Source: Limibacillus sp. (GTDB taxonomy: Bacteria > Pseudomonadota > Alphaproteobacteria > Kiloniellales > CECT-8803). From it: a stretch of DNA of 64,000 bases. Positions 54,680-63,670 of this stretch are shown piece after piece (positions within the stretch are counted from its first letter, which is position 1; each line of letters begins with the position of its first letter). The stretch is taken from contig JARRJC010000002.1 in assembly GCA_037379885.1 (NCBI GenBank), forward strand, positions 146,966-210,965, in the 5' to 3' direction. The notes under the pieces were generated by a model that worked only from the letters and a program-made list of their open reading frames with translations, was not told the origin of the DNA and made no database searches. Both the position numbers and the translations under genes were made by a program.

Positions 54680-56659
54680 TTGCGCGAAATCCTGTTGAAA
54701 GCGGTCGGGCTGCACCAACGCGGTCAGGTCGCGCAAGCCGAACAGCTCTACCGTCAGGTGCTGGCCGCCGCGCCGCGCCAGCCCGACGCCTTGCGTCTTT
54801 GCGGGATCGCTTGCAGCCAGCAGGGCAAGAATGAGGAAGCCTTGAAGCTGCTGGAGAAGGCGGCGGCGCTTCAACCGCTCTCAGCAGAGGTCAACAATGC
54901 GCTTGGCAAGGTGCTGAACGACCTGCGCCGGCACGAGGAGGCCGTCGCGAAACTCAAGCTCGCGATCAAGACCAACCCGAAAATGGCTGAGGCGCACAGC
55001 AATCTCGGCAACGCTCTCTTCGCCAGCGGCGATACGAACGAAGCGCTTACCTGTTACCGTAAGGCCGTTGAGCTCAACCCAAAGAACGTCGAGTTCTTGA
55101 ACAACCTGGGCGGTGCTTTGGCCCATTCGGGAGAGCACCGGGAAGCCCTGGAGGCCCTTGGGAAGGCCCTGAAGGTCAATCCGGGTCACGCCCGCGCACT
55201 GCGCAATCTCGCGAATAGCTGCCGCTATCTTCAGCGGAACGATGAGTTGAAACGGGCCTACGATAAAGCGTTGACGGCCAGCAAGTGGGCGCCGGAGATT
55301 CTCCTCGACTACGCGACCGCGCTGATCAATGCGACCCTCATGGAAGATGCGCTGGAGCTTCTCGAAGAAGCGCTGAAGCGCAAGCCGGACTGGCCGGCGG
55401 CCCAGCTCCTGTTCAGCGAAGCCCTTTTGGAGACGAACCGTCCTGCGGAGGCCGAAGCCTTGCTCGAAAAGGCCGCTGATGGATTGGCGGACGACCGCAA
55501 GACCCTCTCACGGGTCGGGCGGCTGTTCCAGCGGCTGGGGCGCTTCGACGATGCGGAAGCTTGGCTCCTCCGGGCTCTGGAGCGGGATCCCGACGACATG
55601 AGGGCGCTGGATAACCTGGCCATTATCGGCAAGGTGGAAGAAGGCTCCGTTCTATTTCAAAAAGCGCTCGCCCGCGCAGCCGAGGAGTCGCGCCGGCCCT
55701 TAGAGCGCTCGCACGCAGCCTTCGCCGCCGCCATGACGCTCGACAGGGTGGGAAAGCACGCTGAAGCCTTCGACTACTTTACCTTGGGGTGCGATCTGAC
55801 AGAGGTGCCAGAGATCGATTGGGAGAGGCGTCTTTCCCAAGTGACCCGCTGCGAAGAGGTTTTCAGGCCCGCGCTCTTCGAGCGCCTCCAAGAAGGCCGG
55901 TCCGACGACCCGACACCGATCTTCGTGGTCGGCATGCCGCGTTCCGGCACCACCTTGACTGAGCAGCTCCTAAGCCGCCATCCGCAGGTATCGGGGGCCG
56001 GCGAGCTGACGGCTGTTCCAGCCAGTCTGAGGGAGCTCGGCATGAACGAAGATGGCTCCAACTTTCCGGATTTCATCGAGGGCTTGTCGCCTGATGACGT
56101 CTCAAGAGCCGCCGAAGCCTATCTTGGACGGGCGAGGAAGGCGGGGGGTGAGGATGCCCGGCACATCGTGGACAAGCTTCCCTTCAACGCCTTTTTCGTT
56201 GGCTGGATTCACCTACTCTTTCCAAAGGCGCGGATCATTCATTGCGTACGCGACCCGCTGGACGTCGGAGTTTCCTGCTTCAAGGCCAACTTCTCGAGCA
56301 TCACCTGGTCTTTCCGCTTGGAGGACATCGCCGAGCAGTACCGCTGCCACGAGGCCGCCATGGCGGTTTGGCGGCGGCTTTTCCCCGGCCTGGTGTTCGA
56401 CCTTCGCTACGAAGACCTGGTCACCGATCCTGACCGCGTGGTGCCCTCGCTGGTCGAGGCGACCGGGCTGCCGTGGGACGACGCCTGTCTCGATGAAAAG
56501 CAGCGCGCGACGGCCCAGGTCAAGACCGCGAGCCTCTGGCAGGTGCGTCAGCCGATCAGCGCCAAGTCGGTCGGAAGCTGGCGGCGCTACGAGCAGGGGC
56601 TCGAGCCTCTGCGCCGCCGCCTGAGCGATTTTGGCCTCCTCCGAGAAGAGGAGAGCTAA
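54680..56659 (+). CDS. TPR repeat-sulfotransferase fusion protein
   Basis: 659 residues from TTG 54680 after GGAAGG. About ten TPR-type repeats (residues 1-370, for example AEAHSNLGNALFASGDTNEALTCYRKAVELNPKN) precede a sulfotransferase domain with the PAPS 5'-phosphosulfate loop VGMPRSGTTLTEQLLSRHPQ (about 416-434) and the 3'-phosphate motif IIHCVRDPLDVGVSCFKANF. This TPR-ST layout resembles tyrosylprotein-type sulfotransferases. Codon use looks slightly less GC-rich than its neighbours. Target unknown: protein or glycan. Confidence 0.9.
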   Translation: MREILLKAVGLHQRGQVAQAEQLYRQVLAAAPRQPDALRLCGIACSQQGKNEEALKLLEKAAALQPLSAEVNNALGKVLNDLRRHEEAVAKLKLAIKTNPKMAEAHSNLGNALFASGDTNEALTCYRKAVELNPKNVEFLNNLGGALAHSGEHREALEALGKALKVNPGHARALRNLANSCRYLQRNDELKRAYDKALTASKWAPEILLDYATALINATLMEDALELLEEALKRKPDWPAAQLLFSEALLETNRPAEAEALLEKAADGLADDRKTLSRVGRLFQRLGRFDDAEAWLLRALERDPDDMRALDNLAIIGKVEEGSVLFQKALARAAEESRRPLERSHAAFAAAMTLDRVGKHAEAFDYFTLGCDLTEVPEIDWERRLSQVTRCEEVFRPALFERLQEGRSDDPTPIFVVGMPRSGTTLTEQLLSRHPQVSGAGELTAVPASLRELGMNEDGSNFPDFIEGLSPDDVSRAAEAYLGRARKAGGEDARHIVDKLPFNAFFVGWIHLLFPKARIIHCVRDPLDVGVSCFKANFSSITWSFRLEDIAEQYRCHEAAMAVWRRLFPGLVFDLRYEDLVTDPDRVVPSLVEATGLPWDDACLDEKQRATAQVKTASLWQVRQPISAKSVGSWRRYEQGLEPLRRRLSDFGLLREEES

Positions 56660-58029
56660 GCCGCGCCGGTCGCAAGGAGCGTCAGGTCCAAGGGCTCCGC
56701 CACGCCTGCGACCCGCCGTGCCGCTCTCTGCTCGGGCGGGTTCTTCGGCTCATAGCCCTGGGCGAGCGCCAGCTCGAAGGTGGCGCGCGGACAGAGCGCC
56801 AGCGCCGCTTCCTCCTTATTGTGCTTTTCCAGCTTGGCGGAAAGGTTCACCGCATCGCCGATCACCGTGATCTCAAGACGGCTGTCGTCCCCGACCGCGC
56901 CGAAGAGGATCCTTCCATGAGCGGCCGCGGCGTTGACCCGTGGGGCGGGCGCACCCGCATCGGTCATCTCCTCATGCCAGCGTTCGGCCTCCTCTATGCA
57001 GTCGTCCATGGCGCGCAGGGCGTCCGCTGCATAGGTTTCGGAGGGCGCCGCCGCGCCGAAGGTCGCCATGATTCCATCACCCATGAACTTATCGATGGAA
57101 CCGCCGTGGCGCTGGAGGATCGGGACCATGCGCTGCTGATACTCGGCGAGAACCGCCATCACCTTGTCGGGCGCGCTTTGCTCTGCCAGCCGCGTGAAGC
57201 CGCGCATGTCGAGATTGACGATGGCGGCCTCGCGGGTCTGACCTTGCCCGGCTTCCAACTGCTCGTCACCGCCCGCGATCTGCTGCGCCACGCCCTGATC
57301 GAAGAAGCGCGAGAGTCGCTGCGCGGCCTGTTGCTCGACAACCGAGCGCACCAAGAGCGCCTGCCCGCGCCGCAGGGCCAGGGCCAGGATGCCGGTCACC
57401 ATCAGGATCGAGATGATCTTGTCGAACTCCGCGCCCAGAAGAATAGCGTTGGAGGTGATGTAGGTGACGTAGTCGCGGGTGATCATGGTGTCTTCGGGGT
57501 TCGACAGGATCACGTAGGTGATCATGGCCCCCCAGCCCAAAGCGGCGATCACGCCGCTGACCAGAACCATCTTCGGGTCCATGCGCAGGGCCCGCATGGC
57601 GATGAAGATGAATACATAGAGGAGCGTCGGCGCCTTCAAGTAAAAGGAGGCGGGCTGGTCGTACTGCAGATGGAAGGACCAGATCAGCACCATCAAAAGC
57701 CCGATGTCGAAGAAGATCGAAGCGATCAGCGACCATTGGGGCAGACGGCTCAGCGATCCCCAGATCAGCCGGATCACGGTCAAGCCGAGATAGATGCCAA
57801 GCGCCCAGGGCACCGGCGCGAACTGCGCATCCTCGGTGAAGGTCTTCGGCGACAGCAGGTAGAGGACGCCCATGATCGAGACGACGGTGAACTGAATCCA
57901 GCCGATCATCATCTCGCTCTGATCCTGGTTCTCGCGGATCGACTGGCGGACCCGCTGCGGCAGGTCGGCTTCCGGCGGCGGCGACTCGAACCACTTCTTC
58001 AGATCCGGCAGGAAACGTTGGGCGGACAT
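56656..58029 (-). CDS. membrane-bound class III adenylate/guanylate cyclase
   Basis: 457 residues. Six membrane helices (about 42-220), a short helical linker (SVVEQQAAQRLSRFFDQGVAQQI) and a class III cyclase domain (about 270-435). Metal aspartates: IVNLDMRGFTRL and IDKFMGDGIMATFG; the Lys before FMGDG fits adenine recognition. The transition-state Asn is kept in GDAVNLSAKLE, but the Arg four residues later is Lys. Adenylate cyclase is most likely; activity may be reduced. It overlaps the TPR-sulfotransferase stop by 4 bp (convergent). Confidence 0.9.
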   Translation of the reverse strand: MSAQRFLPDLKKWFESPPPEADLPQRVRQSIRENQDQSEMMIGWIQFTVVSIMGVLYLLSPKTFTEDAQFAPVPWALGIYLGLTVIRLIWGSLSRLPQWSLIASIFFDIGLLMVLIWSFHLQYDQPASFYLKAPTLLYVFIFIAMRALRMDPKMVLVSGVIAALGWGAMITYVILSNPEDTMITRDYVTYITSNAILLGAEFDKIISILMVTGILALALRRGQALLVRSVVEQQAAQRLSRFFDQGVAQQIAGGDEQLEAGQGQTREAAIVNLDMRGFTRLAEQSAPDKVMAVLAEYQQRMVPILQRHGGSIDKFMGDGIMATFGAAAPSETYAADALRAMDDCIEEAERWHEEMTDAGAPAPRVNAAAAHGRILFGAVGDDSRLEITVIGDAVNLSAKLEKHNKEEAALALCPRATFELALAQGYEPKNPPEQRAARRVAGVAEPLDLTLLATGAA

Positions 58030-58150
58030 GGCGGCACCTCAAAAAAGGCAGCAGGGCTGGCCCCTGCCAGCCGGAACGCTGAGAACTGAACTTAGGGCTC
58101 GGTTTCCCAACGCCCCCGTCAAGACTTCTCATATTCGCGTGAACGGCGCG

Positions 58151-59011
58151 TCATGACGAAACGCAGCGCCGCAACCAGAGGCCGCTTTCCAAAGCCTCTT
58201 CAGGCCGTGGCAGGTCCGCACAGGCGCTTGAGCGAAGACTTTCGGAAAGGCGGCTGCGGGCGTAGTGGCTGGAGAACAGGAGGTCGTAGCCGCCTTGCAG
58301 GAGGCCCATGACCCCCTGCTGCTCGTTGTAGCCCCGCCAGGCCCAGGCGGCGGGGTAGTCATCGGGCAGGAAAATGTCGTGAAAGGCCAGGAACAGGCCC
58401 GGCGGCAAACTTGGCAGAATGCGCCCCAGGAGGAAGTCCACGTCGCTCCCCGGCATCAGTATGTGACTGGAATCGATCAGCAGAAAATCGCCCGCCTCCA
58501 GCGCGGCAAAGGGCGTTTCGCCAACTTCCTGAAGCGTCCGGCGCTGCAAGGAGATATTCAGGCGGGCGATGTCCGCGCGCGGCGCCGGATCGATGGCGGT
58601 GATCTCCGTGGCGAGGCCGCCGTCGCGCCGGGCTCTCGCCAGAAAGCGGGTGGAATGGCCCGAGCCCACCTCGATTACGCGCGCGGGCTTTTCCTCGCGC
58701 AGCATGACGTAGGCCATGGCGGCGTCGAGGCCCGGGAACCAGGACTGGCCCCAGCGCGGCTCGGGCGGTGCGGCGTTCTCGCCGATCGCGGAGAGGTCGT
58801 CCTTGTAGCGCTCCAGCGAGGAGAGGCGCGCCGCCATCTCCGGCTCCGCTTCGGCAAAGCGCCGCTCCAGCGCGCCATAGGCCGGCAGGCTGCCGGCTTC
58901 GGGGAGGCCGTCGGCATAGCGGTAGGGGATGAAGAAGCCGCGGCGTTTCAGTCCCAGGAGTGTTTGCAGGCCGAACAGCAGCCGTCGTCGCGCCGCCCGC
59001 CGCCTGCTCAC
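58151..59011 (-). CDS. class I SAM-dependent methyltransferase
   Basis: 286 residues. A basic N terminus (RRRAARRRLLFGLQTLLGLKRRG) then the SAM motif I ARVIEVGSGHSTRFLARAR (about 110-128) and ITAIDPAPRADIARL. It is a Methyltransf_24-type enzyme. It overlaps the MBL gene by 4 bp, so it is translationally coupled. Substrate unknown. Confidence 0.85.
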   Translation of the reverse strand: MSRRRAARRRLLFGLQTLLGLKRRGFFIPYRYADGLPEAGSLPAYGALERRFAEAEPEMAARLSSLERYKDDLSAIGENAAPPEPRWGQSWFPGLDAAMAYVMLREEKPARVIEVGSGHSTRFLARARRDGGLATEITAIDPAPRADIARLNISLQRRTLQEVGETPFAALEAGDFLLIDSSHILMPGSDVDFLLGRILPSLPPGLFLAFHDIFLPDDYPAAWAWRGYNEQQGVMGLLQGGYDLLFSSHYARSRLSESLRSSACADLPRPEEALESGLWLRRCVSS

Positions 59012-59838
59012 GGTTGCAGCACCATGCCTTCCCGCGCGATCAGCGTACCGGGCCGCATGGCCTCGGCCTCCGCGGCGACGCGGTCCATGAAGTCATCCTC
59101 GTGGGCGGGATCGTGATGGAAGACCACGACCTGACCGACCCCGGCGGCCTCTCCGAGGCGCACGCCCTCCTGCCAGGTGGAATGACCCCAGCCGACGAAG
59201 TTCCCGAACTCCTCGTCGGTGAAGCTGGAGTCATAGATCATCATGTCGGCGCCCTTGACCAGTTCCAGGATGTTCCGGTCGGGATTGCCCGGCTCGTGCT
59301 CGGTGTCGGTGATGTAGCAGATCGACTTGCCGCCATACTCCATCCGGTAGCCGGTCGCGCCGTTTGGATGGTTGAGGGGCGCCGTCCTCAGCGTCAGGCC
59401 GCCCTCGACCTCCAGGCTCTCGCCCGCCTTGAAGTTCAGGTAGTCGATTTCAGCGGCGAAGATGTCCGGCGGGACGGGGAACAGCGGGGCCTTCATGAAG
59501 GCGCAGACCACATCGTGCAGCCCGTGCTCGCCCGACAGGTGCCCGGCATGCACCCTGAAGCGGTTGCCCTTCTGGAAGAAAGGCGCGAAGAACGGTATCC
59601 CGGCGATGTGATCCATGTGGGTGTGGGTCAGGAAGATGTGGCTGTCCAGCGGGGCCTCGGCTTTCAGCTTCTGCCCAAGACCGCGCAGACCGGACCCGGC
59701 GTCGAAGATCGCCAGGCGCCCGCCGTAACGCAGCTCCAGGCAGGAGGTATTCCCGCCGTAGCGTGCATACTCAGGGCCGGGGCAGGCTATCGAGCCGCGA
59801 ACGCCCCAGAAACGCAGTGTCAGGTCGCCGTCACTCAA
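59008..59838 (-). CDS. MBL-fold metal-dependent hydrolase
   Basis: 276 residues from TTG 59838 (GGAGGG four bases before); the frame to 60009 overlaps the response regulator. RFWGVRGSIACPGPEYARYGGNTSCLEL is the characteristic opening of the Lactamase_B_2/cyclic-phosphodiesterase-like group; HTHMDHIAGIPFF is HxHxDH, with further His in PLNHPNG, WGHSTWQEG and VVFHHDPAHEDD. PhnP-like and cAMP phosphodiesterases share this fold. Between a response regulator and a methyltransferase. Confidence 0.87.
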   Translation of the reverse strand: MSDGDLTLRFWGVRGSIACPGPEYARYGGNTSCLELRYGGRLAIFDAGSGLRGLGQKLKAEAPLDSHIFLTHTHMDHIAGIPFFAPFFQKGNRFRVHAGHLSGEHGLHDVVCAFMKAPLFPVPPDIFAAEIDYLNFKAGESLEVEGGLTLRTAPLNHPNGATGYRMEYGGKSICYITDTEHEPGNPDRNILELVKGADMMIYDSSFTDEEFGNFVGWGHSTWQEGVRLGEAAGVGQVVVFHHDPAHEDDFMDRVAAEAEAMRPGTLIAREGMVLQP

Positions 59839-59884
59839 GGCGCCCTCCTCTCTTTCCGCTTCACTGCTATGTGGGGCCTCCGGC

Positions 59885-60586
59885 TCATGGAACCAAACGG
59901 TAGCCGCCCGGCTCGGTGACAAGGATCTGCGCGTTCGCCGGATCCGGTTCGATCTTCTGGCGCAGACGGTAGACGTGGGTTTCCAGCGTGTGGGTCGTGA
60001 CGCCGGCATTGTAGCCCCAGACCTCGCCGAGAAGCGTGTCGCGCCCGATGACCTTTCCGCCCGCCCTGTAGAGATACTTCAAGATCGCGGTCTCCTTCTC
60101 GGTCAGGCGCACCTTCGCCTGACTTTCCGCGTGCACCAGAAGCTTCGCTGCGGGACGGAAGGAATAGGGGCCGATGGTGAAGACGGCGTCTTCGCTCTGT
60201 TCGTGCTGGCGCAGCTGCGCGCGCAAGCGCGCCAGCAGCACGCCCAGCTTGAAGGGCTTGGTCACGTAGTCATTGGCGCCGGCATCCAGACCCAGAATCT
60301 GATCCGCATCGGATTCCTGCGCCGTCAGCATGATGATTGGCGCCTTGACGCCGTTGCGGCGCATGACCCGACACAAGTCGCGCCCGTCGCCGTCGGGCAA
60401 ACCCACATCCAGCAGGATGGCGTCGAAATACTCGCCCTTGGCGCGTTCGAGCCCTTCCTTTGCCGTGCCCGCCTCGACGGTGGCGAACTCCTCGTGCAGC
60501 TGAAGTTGCTCGCTCAAGGATTGACGCAAGTCCTCGTCGTCGTCGACCAGAAGAACCTTCTTTCCTGTCGCAGGCGTGTTCATCAT
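59885..60586 (-). CDS. OmpR/PhoB-family response regulator
   Basis: 233 residues. Receiver domain (about 9-123) with the acidic pocket VLLVDDDED, phospho-acceptor Asp60 in AILLDVGLPDGDGRD, and Lys in YVTKPFKLG; C-terminal winged helix (135-230) with VWGYNAGVTTHTLETHVYRLRQKIEPDP. ATG 60586 and 60583 are both possible. No histidine kinase gene is in the window, so it is an orphan here. It is followed by the MBL gene after 46 bp. Confidence 0.93.
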   Translation of the reverse strand: MMNTPATGKKVLLVDDDEDLRQSLSEQLQLHEEFATVEAGTAKEGLERAKGEYFDAILLDVGLPDGDGRDLCRVMRRNGVKAPIIMLTAQESDADQILGLDAGANDYVTKPFKLGVLLARLRAQLRQHEQSEDAVFTIGPYSFRPAAKLLVHAESQAKVRLTEKETAILKYLYRAGGKVIGRDTLLGEVWGYNAGVTTHTLETHVYRLRQKIEPDPANAQILVTEPGGYRLVP

Positions 60587-60670
60587 GGTGATCTCGAAAG
60601 TCTCCCTTCGCTTTCGTCAAGGCACAGTCTGCCCGCTTCCCTGTGCCGGGGAAAGCCCTTAAGGACGGCA

Positions 60671-61495
60671 CTATGGGCCATACTTGAACCGCTTCATCAG
60701 GTCTTCATCCAAGGCGGCGAGGCGCGCGGCCTGATCGTCGCTCAAGACCTCGCGCCAGCGGCCGGCCTTTCCCGCTCTGAAGAAGCGCTCGGACTTGCCG
60801 GAAGCCTCCAGAAAACCGTCCCTGTCTTCGGCGGCCTGAAGGTTCTTGAAACTCGCTGCCTCGATTGCCCGCTCGACGGTCGAGGCCTTGCCGTCCATGC
60901 CCAGCAGCTTTGCGATCCTCCGAAAGGAGTCGCCGGGCCGGGCCAGAAGGTCCTCGTAGCGGAAGACCGGCACATCGGCTTGCGTCCAGGAGCGCACATG
61001 GTCCGGCCAGGACCCCAGATGCTCAAAGATCGACCGCTTGTCCTTGCCGCCGCCCGTGTAGGCCTTCGGCGCGGCCATGAACTCGATCGCCTCATCCAGG
61101 GTGATGCCGAAGTGCTTCGAGACCGAGATCGCCACATCGCGCGGGTCGCGGACGATGTAGAGCGCGCCGACCGTGAGATCGTCGCGGATCAGCGGCACGC
61201 CGTCGAAGGCCCCCAGCATGTTGTGGGTCTTCATCAAAAGGTGCCGCCCACCCGTCATGGCTTGCAGCTTCTCCTGGATCTGCCCTCTGATCCTGGCGCC
61301 CTCGATCGAGGGTTTGAACAAGGTCTCCAGATCGCAGCCCGCCTTCTGATACCAGCTAATCGCCGATTCAGAGGGCACGTAGTTGGGTATCTCGTTGAGC
61401 GGCACGGGTTGTTCCGGCGCCATCAGGTTCGCGATGAAAGCGCGCACCCAGGTGTTGCCGGATTTGGGGTAGGACGCGATCCAGTAGATGCCCAT
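60671..61495 (-). CDS. sulfotransferase domain protein
   Basis: 274 residues. PAPS site SYPKSGNTWVRAFIANL at the N terminus and VGALYIVRDPRDVAISVSKHFG for the 3'-phosphate; MKTHN carries the catalytic-type Lys/His pair. Short, cytosolic type (Sulfotransfer_1). It lies 18 bp after the alpha/beta hydrolase and 84 bp before the response regulator. Together with the TPR-sulfotransferase the window holds two sulfotransferases. Acceptor unknown. Confidence 0.88.
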   Translation of the reverse strand: MGIYWIASYPKSGNTWVRAFIANLMAPEQPVPLNEIPNYVPSESAISWYQKAGCDLETLFKPSIEGARIRGQIQEKLQAMTGGRHLLMKTHNMLGAFDGVPLIRDDLTVGALYIVRDPRDVAISVSKHFGITLDEAIEFMAAPKAYTGGGKDKRSIFEHLGSWPDHVRSWTQADVPVFRYEDLLARPGDSFRRIAKLLGMDGKASTVERAIEAASFKNLQAAEDRDGFLEASGKSERFFRAGKAGRWREVLSDDQAARLAALDEDLMKRFKYGP

Positions 61496-61513
61496 GGTCT
61501 CCAGACGTCTCCC

Positions 61514-62377
61514 TCAGCGCGCGATCATGGAGAGGGTGGCCAAAAGCAGCGGGTGGTCTTCTTCGACCAGGGCGTCGACCGCCGAGAAGTGGTCGCGGCC
61601 GGGCAGCGCGACCTCCTCAACCGAAAGCCCGGCCGCCCGCCAGTCGGCGATGAACTCCGCCTGCTGATCCAGGAACTCCTCGCTCTCGGTTGCTCCGACC
61701 GCGCAGATCAGAGGCGGGGCTTCCTTGGGCGGCTGGAAGCGCGGACTGCAGGCGGCGACCGCCTCCGGCGTCACTCTCAGGACCGGCTGCTGATAGGAAA
61801 GCGGAATCGGCGTCAGGTCGTAAATGCCCGAGATCGAGAGGCAGCCCTTCACCGGCGTCTGCTCGAACCCGTAGGCGGGCCAGTGCGCCGTCAGGCAGCA
61901 GACCGCCAGATGCCCGCCCGCCGAGTGGCCGGTGAGAAAGATCCGGTCGGGGTCGATGCCATGGTCCGGCGCATTGCGGCTGAGCCAGGCCACCGCCCGG
62001 CGCACCTGTTCGACGATCTCCGGGATATCGGCCTTGGGCGCGAGGTCGTAGTTGACCGAGGCGTAGGCGATGCCGCGCTTGAGGAACGCAGGGGCAGGAA
62101 AGAGGAAGTCTGCCTTGTCGAGGGTCTGCCACCAGCCGCCGTGCACGAAGATCAGCAAGGGGCTGGGCCCGGGCCCTTCAGCAGGCAGCAGGTCGATGCG
62201 CTCGCCGGGGGACGGGCCGTAGGCGAGGTCGCCGCGCAGCTCATGGGCTCCGGCGACCTTGTCGCTTTCGGCGCGCCAGCGCTGGAAGTACTCCTCGAAC
62301 TGCGGCACGCGCTCACGGTTGTTCAGCTGGGCGTCCAGGGCATCCCGGTCGTAGCTGCGGTAGATGATCTCGTTCAT
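61514..62377 (-). CDS. alpha/beta hydrolase (esterase/kynurenine formamidase-like)
   Basis: 287 residues from ATG 62377 (MNEIIYRSYDRDALDAQLNNR); the longer frame to 62935 is a shadow. LLIFVHGGWWQTLDK is the HGGxW oxyanion motif, GHSAGGHLAVCCL holds the nucleophile Ser, and PGRDHFSAVDAL gives the catalytic His. HGGxW with GxSAGxH is typical of arylformamidase-like hydrolases, but the substrate is not proven. First gene of the minus-strand run 62377-58151. Confidence 0.85.
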   Translation of the reverse strand: MNEIIYRSYDRDALDAQLNNRERVPQFEEYFQRWRAESDKVAGAHELRGDLAYGPSPGERIDLLPAEGPGPSPLLIFVHGGWWQTLDKADFLFPAPAFLKRGIAYASVNYDLAPKADIPEIVEQVRRAVAWLSRNAPDHGIDPDRIFLTGHSAGGHLAVCCLTAHWPAYGFEQTPVKGCLSISGIYDLTPIPLSYQQPVLRVTPEAVAACSPRFQPPKEAPPLICAVGATESEEFLDQQAEFIADWRAAGLSVEEVALPGRDHFSAVDALVEEDHPLLLATLSMIAR

Positions 62378-62537
62378 GGCCTCTCCTGACGCGGCGGAGG
62401 GCAAGACTAGCCGTGGAAAAGGCCGCTGGAAAGCCGCCAGCGAGCATGCTTTATTGCCGCGCCCCGGCGCTCGCGGCCCACAGCTTGAGCCTCGGGAGGT
62501 GCAAAGCGGGCGCCAAGGACCTAGATTAGGGAACGTG

Positions 62538-63653
62538 ATGGCCAACACCCTCGCCCATAGCCTGCCGGATTCGGACCCTGCGCTCCGGCACGTGGACCGC
62601 GCCCTCGGCGAACTGCGCCGCGGCGCGCCGGTCGTCCTGCGCGAGAACGGGAGCAGCCTTCTGGTCTTGAGCGCGGAGACGGTGAGCGACGGCGCGCTCG
62701 AGCTGCTCCGCCGCCAGGGCGGCGGAGAGCCGCTCTTGATCATTACGGCGCGCCGCGCCGAGGCGCTCGGCCTGTCGCCCCGCGACTCGCAGCCGCTGGC
62801 CCTGAAGCTCCTGGACCGTTCGGCCGAACGGGTGCTGGAGCTGACCGATCCCAGCCAGCCCCGCGCCCGCGCGCTGGAACGCCCGGAGGTGGCGCAAGCG
62901 CCCGAAGGCCCGTCCGGCGTCGCCATCGACCTCATGAAACTGGCCAGGCTGCTGCCCGCCGCCCTGCTGGTCAGTCTGCCCGACGCCGGAGAGACGCTGG
63001 CGGCGGAGGAGGACCTGATCCTCTTGAGTGCCGGGGAAGTCTCCGCCTACCGCCATTCCGCCTCGCGCCTGCTGGGCCGCGTGGCCGAGGCCCGCGTGCC
63101 GCTTGAAGGCGCGGAGGACGCCAAGGTCATCGCCTTTCGCCCGCCCGACGGCGGCGTCGAGCATCTGGCCATCGTGATCGGGGAACCGGACGCCAGCGGT
63201 CCGGTCCTGGTGCGCCTGCACTCCGAATGCTTCACCGGCGACCTGCTCGGCTCTCTGCGCTGCGACTGCGGCGATCAGCTGCGCGGCGCGATCCAGGCGA
63301 TCGGCGCGGTCGGCTCGGGAATCCTGCTTTACCTGGCCCAGGAGGGGCGCGGCATCGGCCTAGTGAACAAGCTGCGCGCCTACAGCCTCCAGGACCGCGG
63401 CGCGGACACCCTGGAGGCGAACGAACAGCTCGGCTTCGACGCCGACGAGCGGGTCTATCTGCCCGCCGCCGCCATGCTGCGCGCCTTGGGTTTGGAGCAG
63501 GTCAATCTCTTGACCAACAACCCGGACAAGGTGGCGGCGCTGGAGCGCTGCGGCATCAAGGTCGCCTCACGCGTGCCCCACGCCTTCCCCTCGAACCGCC
63601 ACAACGAGGCCTATCTCGACACCAAGGTCCGCAAGTTCGGGCACCTCTACTAA
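62538..63653 (+). CDS. ribA: GTP cyclohydrolase II with N-terminal RibB-like domain
   Basis: 371 residues from ATG 62538. The C-terminal half (about 170-371) is RibA: zinc-binding HSECFTGDLLGSLRCDCGDQ, EGRGIGLVNKLRAYSLQD and EANEQLGFDADERVY. The N-terminal 160 residues resemble the DHBP synthase (RibB) fold but lack its hallmark acidic metal and substrate motifs, as in other alphaproteobacterial RibA proteins. It opens riboflavin synthesis. Frame to 62364 is a shadow. Confidence 0.93.
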   Translation: MANTLAHSLPDSDPALRHVDRALGELRRGAPVVLRENGSSLLVLSAETVSDGALELLRRQGGGEPLLIITARRAEALGLSPRDSQPLALKLLDRSAERVLELTDPSQPRARALERPEVAQAPEGPSGVAIDLMKLARLLPAALLVSLPDAGETLAAEEDLILLSAGEVSAYRHSASRLLGRVAEARVPLEGAEDAKVIAFRPPDGGVEHLAIVIGEPDASGPVLVRLHSECFTGDLLGSLRCDCGDQLRGAIQAIGAVGSGILLYLAQEGRGIGLVNKLRAYSLQDRGADTLEANEQLGFDADERVYLPAAAMLRALGLEQVNLLTNNPDKVAALERCGIKVASRVPHAFPSNRHNEAYLDTKVRKFGHLY

Positions 63654-63670
63654 GTTCAGGTCAACCGGGT

